From a virus, in IMG/VR virus record IMGVR_UViG_3300037842_001040, positions 1 to 47,438 of that record: a stretch of DNA of 47,438 bases. One strand, written 5' to 3'. Positions 15,739 to 24,666 of the stretch are shown in pieces. The notes below the pieces were generated by a model. That model was not told the origin of the DNA, made no database searches, and was given only the letters and a program-made list of their open reading frames with translations. Made by a program: the position numbers and the translations under genes. The number at the start of each line of letters is the position of its first letter. Within the stretch, counting starts at the first letter, position 1.

Positions 15739-16011
15739 ATGAAAAAGAAAGAAAAATATTATGAAGAAAAAGTAATTAAATACAAAGGTGCAAGACATTA
15801 TTTAATTAAAATGGAAGGTGAGGAACATTTTAAACATCACAGATATGATTCACCAGCAATAGTTCCAATTTCCAAAAATTCAGAATTTAAAAAAGGATAT
15901 TTTTTAAGTGGTATTGAATATTCTGAAGAAGATTTTAAATATATAATGAAAGAGCGAGAGGGATTACCTTGGTATAAAACAACAGCTGGTAAAGGAACAT
16001 CAAGACATTAA
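15739..16011 (+). CDS. Small hypothetical protein
   Basis: 90 residues, basic. The middle reads HHRYDSPAIVPISKNSEFKK then GYFLSGIEYSEEDF. The arrangement H-R-x-D-x-P-A ... G-x-x-Y-S-E-E-x-F resembles short phage proteins with H-R-x-D-G-P-A and G-K-x-x-S-E-x-x-F elements, of unknown role. It ends SRH. Located 5 bases after the flavoprotein and 1 base before the cupin, so co-transcribed with them. Confidence 0.6.
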   Translation: MKKKEKYYEEKVIKYKGARHYLIKMEGEEHFKHHRYDSPAIVPISKNSEFKKGYFLSGIEYSEEDFKYIMKEREGLPWYKTTAGKGTSRH

Positions 16012-16012
16012 T

Positions 16013-16420
16013 ATGAGGGATCATACATTAGAGGCAATGCCTTACAAAGGAGAAATTCATGAAAAAGCATGGGGTCATGAATTGTGGATTATTAATAATG
16101 AAAAATACTGTGGAAAACTTTTAGTATTTAAAAAAGATAAATCATTTTCAATGCATTATCATCTCCTAAAAGATGAAGCATGGTATATTTCTAAAGGAAA
16201 ATTCTTATACAAATATATTGATACTGAAAATGCTGAACAAAGAACAGTTGAAGTAACAGAAGGGGATTGCATCCATTTAATGCCTGGTCAACCCCACCAA
16301 ATGTTGGCTCTTGAAGAAGGAAGTTGTATATTTGAGGTATCAACACAACATTTCGACAGTGATAGTTATAGAGTGGGAATGGGATCTTCCCAATTAGATC
16401 CTTTAAATTTACCGTTTTAA
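16013..16420 (+). CDS. Cupin-domain protein (phosphomannose isomerase-like)
   Basis: 135 residues, one small cupin barrel. Cupin motif 1 is SMHYHLLKDEAWYISKG (H48, H50, E55); motif 2 is GDCIHLMPGQPHQM (H95). All four metal ligands are present. The layout AWGHELWIINNEKYCGKLL before motif 1 resembles the cupin of type II mannose-6-phosphate isomerase / GDP-mannose pyrophosphorylase proteins and related sugar-modifying cupins. Exact activity is undetermined: sugar-phosphate isomerase, epimerase or binding protein. It starts 1 base after the upstream stop and is followed after 1 base by the P-loop protein, suggesting a compact operon. Confidence 0.8.
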   Translation: MRDHTLEAMPYKGEIHEKAWGHELWIINNEKYCGKLLVFKKDKSFSMHYHLLKDEAWYISKGKFLYKYIDTENAEQRTVEVTEGDCIHLMPGQPHQMLALEEGSCIFEVSTQHFDSDSYRVGMGSSQLDPLNLPF

Positions 16421-16421
16421 T

Positions 16422-16952
16422 ATGAAAATAGGTTTTTGTGGTACAATGTCAGTAGGTAAAACAACTTTAGTTAACGCTTTAGCTAAATTACCAGAATTTC
16501 AATTATATAAATTTAGAACTGAACGTTCAAAATATTTAATGGAAATGGGTATTCCTTTAAATACAGACTCAACCGTAAAGGGTCAAGCTGTATTTTTAGC
16601 TGAAAGAGCTAGTGAATTAATGCAAGATAATATTATAACAGATAGAACAATTATAGATGTAATGGCTTTTGCTAAACAATCAACTTCAATGTATTATGGG
16701 GAAGCAGATGATTTTTGTTCATTTGCAAGTAATATGTTAGATGAATATGATTATATATTTTATGTTTCTCCTGAAGGAGTAGAAATTGAAAATAATGGTG
16801 TACGAGAAACAGATGCAGATTATAGAAAAAAAATTGATGAATCTATCCAATTATTAATTATTAGATATAGACATAAAATTAAAAATTTAATTGAGATTAA
16901 GGGATCAACAGAAGAACGTACAAAATTAGTTAAACAATCAATTTTTTCGTGA
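16422..16952 (+). CDS. P-loop nucleotide kinase-like protein (AAA_28/NadR-like)
   Basis: 176 residues. Walker A is GTMSVGKTT (7-15). A Walker B-like/DR segment, NIITDRTIIDVMAFA, follows at about 70-85, and an adenine-side/LID segment GVRETDADYRKKID is typical of nucleoside-kinase-type P-loop proteins such as the AAA_28 / ribosylnicotinamide-kinase group. Size is right for a stand-alone kinase domain. Substrate cannot be read from the sequence; a nicotinamide riboside, nucleoside or nucleotide kinase are all possible. Last gene of the metabolic cassette; the packaging module begins after the next promoter-like motif. Confidence 0.75.
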   Translation: MKIGFCGTMSVGKTTLVNALAKLPEFQLYKFRTERSKYLMEMGIPLNTDSTVKGQAVFLAERASELMQDNIITDRTIIDVMAFAKQSTSMYYGEADDFCSFASNMLDEYDYIFYVSPEGVEIENNGVRETDADYRKKIDESIQLLIIRYRHKIKNLIEIKGSTEERTKLVKQSIFS

Positions 16953-16961
16953 TATTTATAA
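16952..16961 (+). promoter_or_regulatory. Recurrent ATATTTATAA motif
   Basis: Exact motif that starts at the stop codon of the kinase-like gene and lies 13 bases before the ATG at 16975, heading the packaging module. Confidence 0.4.
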
Positions 16962-16974
16962 CAAAATACTCTAA

Positions 16975-17340
16975 ATGAAAAAATCAGAATTAAAATCCTC
17001 CATTAAAGAAGAAATTCTTGAATTATTAGAAGCAGAATCAGCAGATGAGATTAATGCTAAAGCTGATGCTCAAGCTGATTTTAACAATGAATTAGAAAAA
17101 ACTCAAGATCTAATGAAAGAAGAAGATGATGATGAGGATGAAATGGATAAAAAAGCCATAAAGGGAGCTAAAAAAGGAGATTCAATATCTAAATTAGCAT
17201 CAAAACTTCAACAAACAGCAGCTGAAATGAAGCGAGTAGTTAAAAAGTGGAAAAATGCTGAGGGCTCTGAAAAACAAAAACTTACAGATCGCTTAAGAGA
17301 ATTAACAAAAATTAAAAAAGAGCTTGAAGGTCTTCTTTAA
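16975..17340 (+). CDS. Small coiled-coil protein with type-B leader
   Basis: 121 residues. The N-terminus MKKSELKSSIKEEILELLE|A shares the MKKSELK start of the 2924 protein and ends in an L-L-E|A site. The body has an acidic patch (EEDDDEDEMDKK) and then a long Lys/Glu/Leu amphipathic helix (about 65-121) likely to form a coiled coil. Its place two genes before the terminase is where T4 has the small terminase gp16, but the leader and sequence do not support that identity by eye. Either an internal/core protein or a very divergent gp16. Confidence 0.65.
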   Translation: MKKSELKSSIKEEILELLEAESADEINAKADAQADFNNELEKTQDLMKEEDDDEDEMDKKAIKGAKKGDSISKLASKLQQTAAEMKRVVKKWKNAEGSEKQKLTDRLRELTKIKKELEGLL

Positions 17341-17920
17341 AAATATTCAATTTCTACTCATTGTAGTTTTAGTTGTACTCCTTTTATTACAAAGGAGCTG
17401 TTCTTCTAATCCCACTATTAGTGAACCTACAATTATAACAAAGATTGAAACTAAATGGGATACCATTACTATTAATAAGATAGAATATGTTCCTAAATGG
17501 ATTGAAAAAATTGTAACTATATATGAAAATGATACTATTATAATAAAAACCCCAATAGATACATTAGAGGTATTAAAAGATTATTATGCTAAAAATGTTT
17601 ACATAGATGAAATAGTATTAGATTCTTTAGGAGTTGTAACTATAACAGATACAATAACCCAAAACAAAATATTTTCAAGACAAGTAAAATCAGATATATT
17701 ATTACCAACAACAACATTAACCCAAGAAATATATCTTAATAATAGAGAATTTTATTGGGGAGTAGGAGTAGCTGGTAGATCTGATCAAATTAATTACTTA
17801 GGTGGAGAAATTTTATATAAAGATAAAAAGAAACAAATATATGGTTTAGGTTTAGGTGTTAATCAAGATTTTAAACCTATAATCTCCGGAAAGGTGTATT
17901 GGAAAATAGGGAAAAAATAA
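17324..17920 (+). CDS. Membrane-anchored protein with C-terminal beta domain (possible lysis or envelope protein)
   Basis: 198 residues if TTG at 17324 is the start; no ATG exists in the N-terminal half. It overlaps the upstream stop by 17 bases. Residues 7-23 are a single hydrophobic helix (IQFLLIVVLVVLLLL) followed by QRSCSS, so the protein is probably anchored in the inner membrane with the rest outside the cytoplasm; the Cys context is a poor lipobox. The middle is Thr/Ile-rich and beta/coiled. The last 60 residues (FYWGVGVAGRS ... YGLGLGVNQDF) alternate Gly and aromatic residues like a small beta-barrel domain. A spanin-type lysis role is possible but unproven. Confidence 0.65.
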   Translation: MKVFFKNIQFLLIVVLVVLLLLQRSCSSNPTISEPTIITKIETKWDTITINKIEYVPKWIEKIVTIYENDTIIIKTPIDTLEVLKDYYAKNVYIDEIVLDSLGVVTITDTITQNKIFSRQVKSDILLPTTTLTQEIYLNNREFYWGVGVAGRSDQINYLGGEILYKDKKKQIYGLGLGVNQDFKPIISGKVYWKIGKK

Positions 17921-19495
17921 ATGGCTGAGGATTTAAAAAAAATAATAAGACAAGAATATTTAAGATGCGCCCAAGACCCAGCTCATTTTATGAAAAAATA
18001 CTGTTTTATTCAACACCCCCAAAGAGGAAGAATTCAATTTAATTTATACCCATTCCAAGAAAAAGCTTTATATTTAGTTAGAGATAATCCTTATTCAATT
18101 ATTTTAAAATCAAGACAATTAGGTATATCAACTTTATCTGCAGGTTATTCTTTATGGTTAATGTTGTTTCATAAAGATAAAAATGTATTATGTATTGCGA
18201 CTAAACAAGAAACAGCACGTAATATGGTTACTAAGGTAAAATTTATGTATGATAATTTACCTTCATGGTTATCTATTAAAGCAGAAGAAAATAATAAATT
18301 ATCTCTTCGACTTAGTAATGGATCAATAATTAAGGCAACTTCAGCAAGTAGTGATGCTGGTAGATCAGAAGCAGTATCTTTACTATTAATTGATGAGGCT
18401 GCCTTTATTGATAATATTGGAGAAATTTGGGCATCAGCTCAACAAACACTAGCAACGGGTGGTGGTGCTATTGTATTAAGTACACCTTATGGTACTGGAA
18501 ATTGGTTTCATAAAACTTGGGTTAATGCTGAATCAAAAGAAAATCAATTTTTACCCATAAAACTCCCATGGTGGGTCCACCCAGAAAGAAACCAAGAATG
18601 GAGAGATGCACAGGATGATTTGTTAGGTGATCCTAGATTAGCAGCCCAAGAGTGTGATTGTGATTTTAGTACATCAGGGGATATTGTATTTTATGGTGAG
18701 TGGATTGAATTTTTAAATGAAACAACTATTAAAGACCCAATGGAAAGAAGAGGTGTGGATCAAAATTTATGGATTTGGGAATCTGCAGACTATTCTAGAG
18801 AATATATGGTAGTAGCAGATGTAGCTAGAGGTGATGGTAAAGATTATTCAGCCTGCCATGTAATGGATATAGCAACAAATACACAAGTAGCTGAATACAA
18901 AGGACAAATGCCCCCTAAAGAGTTTGGATATTTTTTAACTGGATTGGCTACAGAGTATAATAATGCAATGTTAGTAGTTGAAAATGCTAATATTGGTTGG
19001 GCTACTTTAGATGCAATTGTAGAAAGAGGATATAAAAATTTATATCAATCACCAAAATCAGATCAACTTACAGCTGAATCATATTTAAGAGTATTTGAAG
19101 GCAATTCAGAAATGGTTCCTGGTTTTACTATGTCAATGAGAACAAGACCTCTTTGTATAAATAAATTTAGGGAATTTGTGGGTGATAAATCTGTATCAAT
19201 TCGTTCAAAACGCCTAATAGAAGAAATGAAAGTATTCATTTGGAAAAATGGAAGACCAGAAGCTCAAACAGGTTATAACGATGACTTGGTTATGTCATTT
19301 GGAATTGGTATGTTTCTACGAGACACATCATTGAAATTTCAACAACAAAGTCTAGATATGACAAGAGCAACATTAGGTAGTGTAAAATCTAACAAAACAA
19401 CATACACTGGTGGCCATTCTGCTATAAATTCTATACAGAATCCATATGAAATGAAGATTGATGGGAAATCCCATGACATAAAATGGTTATTATAA
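17921..19495 (+). CDS. 17: Terminase large subunit (gp17-like)
   Basis: 524 residues. N-terminal packaging ATPase: adenine/Q-type region YPFQEKAL (43-50), P-loop KSRQLGIST (63-71), Walker B SLLLIDEAAF (153-162) with D158/E159, and coupling motif LSTPYGTGNW. C-terminal RNase H-like nuclease: MVVADVARGDGKDYSA (D300 and D308), VVENANIGWAT, and YNDDLVMSFGI with the final acidic pair. T4 gp17 has SRQLGKTT; here the P-loop has Ile where T4 has Lys, with a Lys just before (K63), a variation known among terminases. It starts at the base after the previous stop. Cuts and pumps DNA into the prohead through the portal encoded next. Confidence 0.95.
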   Translation: MAEDLKKIIRQEYLRCAQDPAHFMKKYCFIQHPQRGRIQFNLYPFQEKALYLVRDNPYSIILKSRQLGISTLSAGYSLWLMLFHKDKNVLCIATKQETARNMVTKVKFMYDNLPSWLSIKAEENNKLSLRLSNGSIIKATSASSDAGRSEAVSLLLIDEAAFIDNIGEIWASAQQTLATGGGAIVLSTPYGTGNWFHKTWVNAESKENQFLPIKLPWWVHPERNQEWRDAQDDLLGDPRLAAQECDCDFSTSGDIVFYGEWIEFLNETTIKDPMERRGVDQNLWIWESADYSREYMVVADVARGDGKDYSACHVMDIATNTQVAEYKGQMPPKEFGYFLTGLATEYNNAMLVVENANIGWATLDAIVERGYKNLYQSPKSDQLTAESYLRVFEGNSEMVPGFTMSMRTRPLCINKFREFVGDKSVSIRSKRLIEEMKVFIWKNGRPEAQTGYNDDLVMSFGIGMFLRDTSLKFQQQSLDMTRATLGSVKSNKTTYTGGHSAINSIQNPYEMKIDGKSHDIKWLL

Positions 19496-19504
19496 TATTT
19501 ATAA
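19495..19504 (+). promoter_or_regulatory. Recurrent ATATTTATAA motif
   Basis: Exact motif, running into TATAAATA, in the 19-base gap between terminase stop and portal ATG (10 bases before the start). Confidence 0.4.
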
Positions 19505-19514
19505 ATAAATAAAA

Positions 19515-21419
19515 ATGGCAGATAAAAGTTTATTTTCAAGGTTAAGAAGATTATTTTCAACGGATGTAATAATCCGTAATGTGGGAGGTAGTCAACTTAA
19601 AGTTTTTGATGTTAATAAAATCCAACAATCTGGAGAAATTGAAACCAATTCTTTAGTTGATAGGTTTAATAAAATTTACACAAATTCCACAACCTCACTA
19701 TATGGTCAACAAGCTGGATTCAACTATCAGTATTTAAGACCAATGCTATACTCAGAATATGATGCTATGGATACAGATGCAATTATAGCATCTGCTTTAG
19801 ATATCATAGCTGATGAATCAACCCTTAAAAATGATATGGGTGAAGTATTAGCAATCAAATCATCAGATGATGATATCCAAAAAATACTATATAATTTATT
19901 TTATGATGTTTTAAACATTGAATTTAATCTTTGGCCCTGGGTTAGAAACTTAGCTAAGTATGGTGATTTTTTCTTAAAATTAGAAATTGCAGAAAAATAT
20001 GGTGTTTATAATGTTATTCCCTATACAGCATTTCACATTGAAAGATTAGAAGGTGAGATGGGTCATGGTAGTAAAGATAATCCAAAAGATATTAGATTCC
20101 GTTTCGATCCTGAAGGCATTTCAGCGTCGGATACAGGGTATTATAGTGTCCCAGGCCAAACTCAAGATCGTCCGGGTTCAATTATATTTGATAATTATGA
20201 AATGGCCCATTTGCGTTTATTAACTGATATGAATTTCTTACCTTATGGTAGAAGTTATATTGAACCCGCAAGAAAATTATTTAAACAATATGTGTTAATG
20301 GAGGATGCTATGTTAATTCATAGAATTGTTCGTGCTCCTGAAAAACGTATCTTTTATATGAATGTAGGTTCTATCCCCCCAAATGAGGTAGATGCATTTA
20401 TGGAAAAAACATTAAGTAAACTTAAACGTACACCCCATGTTGATGAAAAAACAGGTGAGTATAATTTAAGATATAATATGCAAAACTTACTTGAGGATTA
20501 TTACATCCCAGTAAGGGGTAATGATGCAAGTACTAAAATTGAAAGTGCAAATGGTTTGCAATGGGATGGTATTGCGGATGTTGAATATTTAAGAGATAAA
20601 CTATTTGCAGCACTTAAAGTACCTAAAGCATTTATGGGTTATGATGAAAATACTGATGGTAAAGCTACTTTAGCAGCTCAAGATATTAGATTTGCACGTA
20701 CTATTGAACGCATTCAAAGAATAGTAGTATCAGAATTATATAAAATTGCATTAGTTCACCTTTATACTCAAGGTTATAGAGACGAACAATTAGCTAATTT
20801 TGAATTATCATTAACTACACCTTCAATCATTTATGATCAAGAAAGAGTAGCATTAATGAAGGAAAAAATGGATTTAGCCGCTCAAATGACTGAAACTAAT
20901 TTATTCCCTTCTGACTTTATATATGATCATTTATTCCATCTAAGTGAGGATGAATATGATGATTTTAGGGATTTAATTAGAGAAGATGCTAAACGTAAGT
21001 TTAGAATAGATCAAATTGAAGCAGAAGGTAATGATCCTGTTGAAACAGGACAATCATATGGTACTCCTCATGATTTAGCTTCATTATATGGTAAAGGAAG
21101 AATGTATACTAATCCCGGGGATGTTCCAAAACCAGATGAGTATGCTACAGATGATAAAACAGTATTAGGTAGACCAAAAGAAAAAGCATCTAAAAGAAAT
21201 ACCCAAGATGATAATTTTGGAAAAGATAGATTAGGTGCTAAAGGTATGAAAAAAGATTATAATGATAGTAGTAAAAATTCTATGGCTTTAGAAAATAACA
21301 CTCATTATCATAAGCACCAATCAATGTTAAAATCTATACCTGCAGGTAAAAAATTAGTATTTGAAAAAAAATCCGCAAAAAGTTCGCTTCTTGACGAGTC
21401 AAATATTAAGGAACAATAA
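19515..21419 (+). CDS. 20: Portal vertex protein (gp20-like)
   Basis: 634 residues, the ring protein through which DNA enters and leaves the head. T4-family signatures: LRPMLYSEYDAMDTDAIIAS near residue 75, IADEST, FNLWPWVRNLAKYGDFFLKL (about 137-156) and, in the clip/stem region, PPNEVDAFMEKTLSKLKRTP. Later come RGNDASTKIESANG and KVPKAFMGYDE (about 370). The C-terminal 90 residues (Lys/Asp/Ser-rich, KEKASKRNTQDDNFGKDRLG) are low in complexity and likely flexible. Position right after the terminase is as in T4. Confidence 0.93.
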   Translation: MADKSLFSRLRRLFSTDVIIRNVGGSQLKVFDVNKIQQSGEIETNSLVDRFNKIYTNSTTSLYGQQAGFNYQYLRPMLYSEYDAMDTDAIIASALDIIADESTLKNDMGEVLAIKSSDDDIQKILYNLFYDVLNIEFNLWPWVRNLAKYGDFFLKLEIAEKYGVYNVIPYTAFHIERLEGEMGHGSKDNPKDIRFRFDPEGISASDTGYYSVPGQTQDRPGSIIFDNYEMAHLRLLTDMNFLPYGRSYIEPARKLFKQYVLMEDAMLIHRIVRAPEKRIFYMNVGSIPPNEVDAFMEKTLSKLKRTPHVDEKTGEYNLRYNMQNLLEDYYIPVRGNDASTKIESANGLQWDGIADVEYLRDKLFAALKVPKAFMGYDENTDGKATLAAQDIRFARTIERIQRIVVSELYKIALVHLYTQGYRDEQLANFELSLTTPSIIYDQERVALMKEKMDLAAQMTETNLFPSDFIYDHLFHLSEDEYDDFRDLIREDAKRKFRIDQIEAEGNDPVETGQSYGTPHDLASLYGKGRMYTNPGDVPKPDEYATDDKTVLGRPKEKASKRNTQDDNFGKDRLGAKGMKKDYNDSSKNSMALENNTHYHKHQSMLKSIPAGKKLVFEKKSAKSSLLDESNIKEQ

Positions 21420-21426
21420 TTTTAGT

Positions 21427-21436
21427 ATATTTATAA
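21427..21436 (+). promoter_or_regulatory. Recurrent ATATTTATAA motif
   Basis: Exact motif, 14 bases before the ATG at 21451. Confidence 0.4.
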
Positions 21437-21450
21437 AAAAATAAGTATTG

Positions 21451-22308
21451 ATGTATATAAAACATTCAAAATTCAGGAATACTGGTATTTTATTTGAAGT
21501 GATAGTAAGAAAAATCACCTCAGACACCTTGTCAGGAAAAGATTCACCAGCTATTAAAATTCTAAAATCCCACTTTGTTAATACAGAGTTAGGTAAAGAA
21601 TATAAACTATATGAAACTTTATTTAAATCAAAAAATTTAGATGCTACTAAAGCTAGTACTATATTAGATGCGGTATTAGAATCATCTAAAAGACTTAACA
21701 GAACTCGAATAAGAAAAGAAAAATATAATCTTATTAAAGAACTTAAAATTCATTATAATGTTGAGGGCTTATTTAAAACAAAATTAAATGATTATAAAGC
21801 ACAAGCTTCTTTATATACTTTATTAGAGACATACAATACTGAGAAATTAATTGATCCAAATCAAATTATAGATAATAAAGTTACATTATTAGAACATTTA
21901 ACATCAAAAGATATTAATAGAAATAATGTTAAAGAAAATGTAATTGAAGAATTTAAATCTCAAGATAAAGATATTCGTACACTAACATATTATGTATTAT
22001 TAGAAAAATTTAACGATAAATATTCTTCATTAAATTTAAGACAAAAACACATTCTTAAAGAATTTATTGAGTCTGTAGATAATACCCCTTCATTAAAATC
22101 CTTTTATAATAAAGAGGTTCTTTTTATTAAAGAATCTATTTTAAAAGAAATTTCTAAAACCGAAAGTAAAGTTATTAAAATAAAACTTCAAGAAGTTTCA
22201 TCTTTAATAAAAGAATTAGATAAAAAATCCCACATAAAAAGCGATCATTTAGTTGATTTGTTACAATACCATTCATTATTAGAAGAATTAACAAAATCAA
22301 ATGGATAA
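21451..22308 (+). CDS. Hypothetical head-module protein between portal and protease
   Basis: 285 residues from ATG 21451; a TTG codon lies just before it, but ATG is preferred. It begins MYIKHSKFRNTGILFEVIVR and is almost entirely helical, Lys/Leu/Glu-rich, with no leader or membrane segment. The location between gp20 and gp21 corresponds to the T4 prohead-core genes (67, 68), and I infer a core or assembly role from position only. The next gene overlaps its end by 8 bases, suggesting coupled translation. The FRNTGILFEVIVRKI start seems to be a conserved motif of marine T4-like relatives, which I recall only loosely. Confidence 0.75.
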   Translation: MYIKHSKFRNTGILFEVIVRKITSDTLSGKDSPAIKILKSHFVNTELGKEYKLYETLFKSKNLDATKASTILDAVLESSKRLNRTRIRKEKYNLIKELKIHYNVEGLFKTKLNDYKAQASLYTLLETYNTEKLIDPNQIIDNKVTLLEHLTSKDINRNNVKENVIEEFKSQDKDIRTLTYYVLLEKFNDKYSSLNLRQKHILKEFIESVDNTPSLKSFYNKEVLFIKESILKEISKTESKVIKIKLQEVSSLIKELDKKSHIKSDHLVDLLQYHSLLEELTKSNG

Positions 22309-23488
22309 AATTGTAGAAAAAATAATGGGCTTAATAAAAGAAGTCAAAAAGAAAGATATTGATCCAAAATTACTAGATTGGATTGAAAAAAAATATGGCC
22401 CTTGGGATGATAGAGATTTTTTAAGCAATGACTTAGATACTTACTTTAAAACAGACCCAACCCATAAATCTGAAGGTGGGGGTACATCTCATAAAATTAT
22501 AAGATTACCATCATTTTCAGAATTAATAAAACAATTAAAATCATCAAGAGACGCAGCTAACGATTTAGTTAAAGGAGAGTCTGTAAGAGATGATGAAGTA
22601 TTAAGAGATATTTATGATGATCAAAGAGTAACATTTAATAAATTTAGAACCCATTTAAGAAAAGAATACCCAGCATTTTACTCTCAATTAAAAGGACAAC
22701 TTACAGAAGAAGAAATAGATGAGATGTCTACAACTGGGGGTGGAGCTGGATCAGCTACATTTACAGGAGGTACAGGGATGCAATACGCAACTCCCTATGC
22801 TTTTAAAAAGAAAAAAAAGGAAAAAATAGACGAAGATTCCCAAGTTAGAATATCAGAACCTAGATTTGTAAGGGATAAAAACCACCCTAATTTTTTAAAT
22901 GTTTATATTGATTATAGTATAGGAGCAGGTGGTTCATCAATTGCATTGGGTAAAGAAACAATGACAGGTCAAATTAGAAGAAAAAGTGCTGCGGCCGCTG
23001 TAGATAAATTAAATAATATAGCTAAAGATTTAGAATTAAAGTATAATATAGAAGATATTGAAGTAACAGATTTAGAAAATGGTAAAGCACGATTATTTGC
23101 AGTATCAGATGATTTTATAAATGGGGTTAAAGAAGGAGTAGGTGCAACCTTAGGACCTGGTCCTAAGGCAAGTAAAGATGGAGTTAAAGATAATGCATAT
23201 ATAAAACAATTTAAATATAGTTTAGTACCTAAAAAAATAAAAGGATCAGGATTAGAAGTTAAACAGTTATTTGAAGCTGACGATGTAAAATCATTCCAGC
23301 AAGAAAGAATAGCTGCCTTTGATGTAATTGAACAACAACTTAATGATATTTATAAGATGTTAAGCAATGCTAAAAATGAAACAGGAGATTATTACACAGA
23401 AAACCCAACTTCATTTTCAGTTATAAAACCAACAGATCTAATTTTAGACTATATAAAAGATATTAAAGACTTATTAAAAGGAGAATAA
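22301..23488 (+). CDS. Prohead/virion structural protein
   Basis: 395 residues. The N-terminal 110 residues are helical and charged. LTEEEIDE|MSTTGGGAGSATF near residue 143 starts a glycine-rich linker of a type I know from marine T4-like virion proteins (STTGG...GxxYATPYAF), and the glutamate before it suits prohead-protease cleavage. After a Lys run (FKKKKKEK), residues 185-300 form an alpha/beta domain (FLNVYIDYSIGAGGSSIALG). The C-terminal part is helical. It lies in the core-gene block just before the protease. I infer a cleaved head protein of unknown exact role. Confidence 0.7.
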   Translation: MDKIVEKIMGLIKEVKKKDIDPKLLDWIEKKYGPWDDRDFLSNDLDTYFKTDPTHKSEGGGTSHKIIRLPSFSELIKQLKSSRDAANDLVKGESVRDDEVLRDIYDDQRVTFNKFRTHLRKEYPAFYSQLKGQLTEEEIDEMSTTGGGAGSATFTGGTGMQYATPYAFKKKKKEKIDEDSQVRISEPRFVRDKNHPNFLNVYIDYSIGAGGSSIALGKETMTGQIRRKSAAAAVDKLNNIAKDLELKYNIEDIEVTDLENGKARLFAVSDDFINGVKEGVGATLGPGPKASKDGVKDNAYIKQFKYSLVPKKIKGSGLEVKQLFEADDVKSFQQERIAAFDVIEQQLNDIYKMLSNAKNETGDYYTENPTSFSVIKPTDLILDYIKDIKDLLKGE

Positions 23489-24658
23489 ATGAAAACATTA
23501 CAAGAACAATACAATCAAATTAAAAAAGGAAAAGGTAGTAAACATATTTTCCTTAAAGAAGTTAAATCAAAATATCCTAATTTAGTACGCAACGCTGCTG
23601 GATTTAAGGAAGCATCATCTGCTCTAATTGGTAGAAGTATTATAGCTGAAAACCTTTATGTAGGAACAGGAAATACTAAAAAACCAGACTGGTTTAAATT
23701 ATTTGATGATAACATGAATTTAATCTCTGAAGAAGAGGCTAAAGCCATTGAAAAAAAGGTTACAAAAGGAGTAACTGATTTACAGGCACCTGACAGAGGA
23801 TATGATTATAAAGATGATAAAATGCTTAATAATGTAGCTGGTGAACAGTTTCGTCAAGGGTATTTTACAGAACTTACAGATGAAGCTAACAAAGATAAAA
23901 CTAAACAAGAATTAATTGATTTAGTCATTAAGAATATGGATAAAAATCCTTTATATTATGTTGAGGAAGCACAATTTGGAATCAAAGGAATAGGATACAC
24001 TGAAGAAGCGCCGGCTTTAGGTAAAGGTAAAATGGTTAAAGACCCCGGTGTTGGGGGTGGATATGGTGAAGCCACAAAAAAAGACTTCCCAGAAGGTGAA
24101 GTAGGTACTGGTTATTTAGAATTAAAAGAAAATAAAATGATATCATTAGTAGATTTATTAGAAAATAGTCCTTTAGGAGAAAAACCAAAGGCAAAAATCA
24201 AGAAGAAAAAAGTAAAAAAAGAAACGACAGATAGCAAATTAGCGGAAATTGAAACTAATGGAAAAATTGCTACTTTAGAATTACAAATCGAAGCTTTAGA
24301 TGAAATTATTGAAAGTAAAAACGATAGAATTTCTATGGTTACTGAAGATGATAATTTATCTGAATTAGTAGATAAGAAAAAAATGAAAGAAATGCAACGT
24401 GAAGTAAAACTTCTTGAAAAGAAAAAAGCGGGCATGGAAAAAATGTATGAAAAAATGTGTGGTAAATCATACAAAAAAGTGGTTACTGAAATGGATCCTG
24501 AAGCATGGAAAAGACAAAATGGTCAAGATGCTGATTGGGCTCCTAGAAATGAAGAAAGTAATGCCAACAGTAATAATGGTAGTAACGAAAATTCAAATGA
24601 AAACAGTAATGATAACAAAGAATCATATTCAGGATTATCAAAATTTAGAACTGCATAA
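23489..24658 (+). CDS. Prohead core-type protein
   Basis: 389 residues, starting at the base after the upstream stop. N-terminal IFLKEVKSKYPNLVRNAAGF ... GRSIIAE|NL is a helical module recurrent in marine T4-like phage head proteins (by memory) and ends in an I-A-E site. The centre has FGIKGIGYTEEAPALGKGKM. Residues 245-330 form a long coiled coil with Lys/Glu runs (KLAEIETNGKIATLELQIEA). The last 40 residues are an Asn/Ser/Glu-rich low-complexity tail. The coiled coil and position just before gp21 suggest a scaffold-core component. Confidence 0.7.
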   Translation: MKTLQEQYNQIKKGKGSKHIFLKEVKSKYPNLVRNAAGFKEASSALIGRSIIAENLYVGTGNTKKPDWFKLFDDNMNLISEEEAKAIEKKVTKGVTDLQAPDRGYDYKDDKMLNNVAGEQFRQGYFTELTDEANKDKTKQELIDLVIKNMDKNPLYYVEEAQFGIKGIGYTEEAPALGKGKMVKDPGVGGGYGEATKKDFPEGEVGTGYLELKENKMISLVDLLENSPLGEKPKAKIKKKKVKKETTDSKLAEIETNGKIATLELQIEALDEIIESKNDRISMVTEDDNLSELVDKKKMKEMQREVKLLEKKKAGMEKMYEKMCGKSYKKVVTEMDPEAWKRQNGQDADWAPRNEESNANSNNGSNENSNENSNDNKESYSGLSKFRTA

Positions 24659-24666
24659 AACATATT

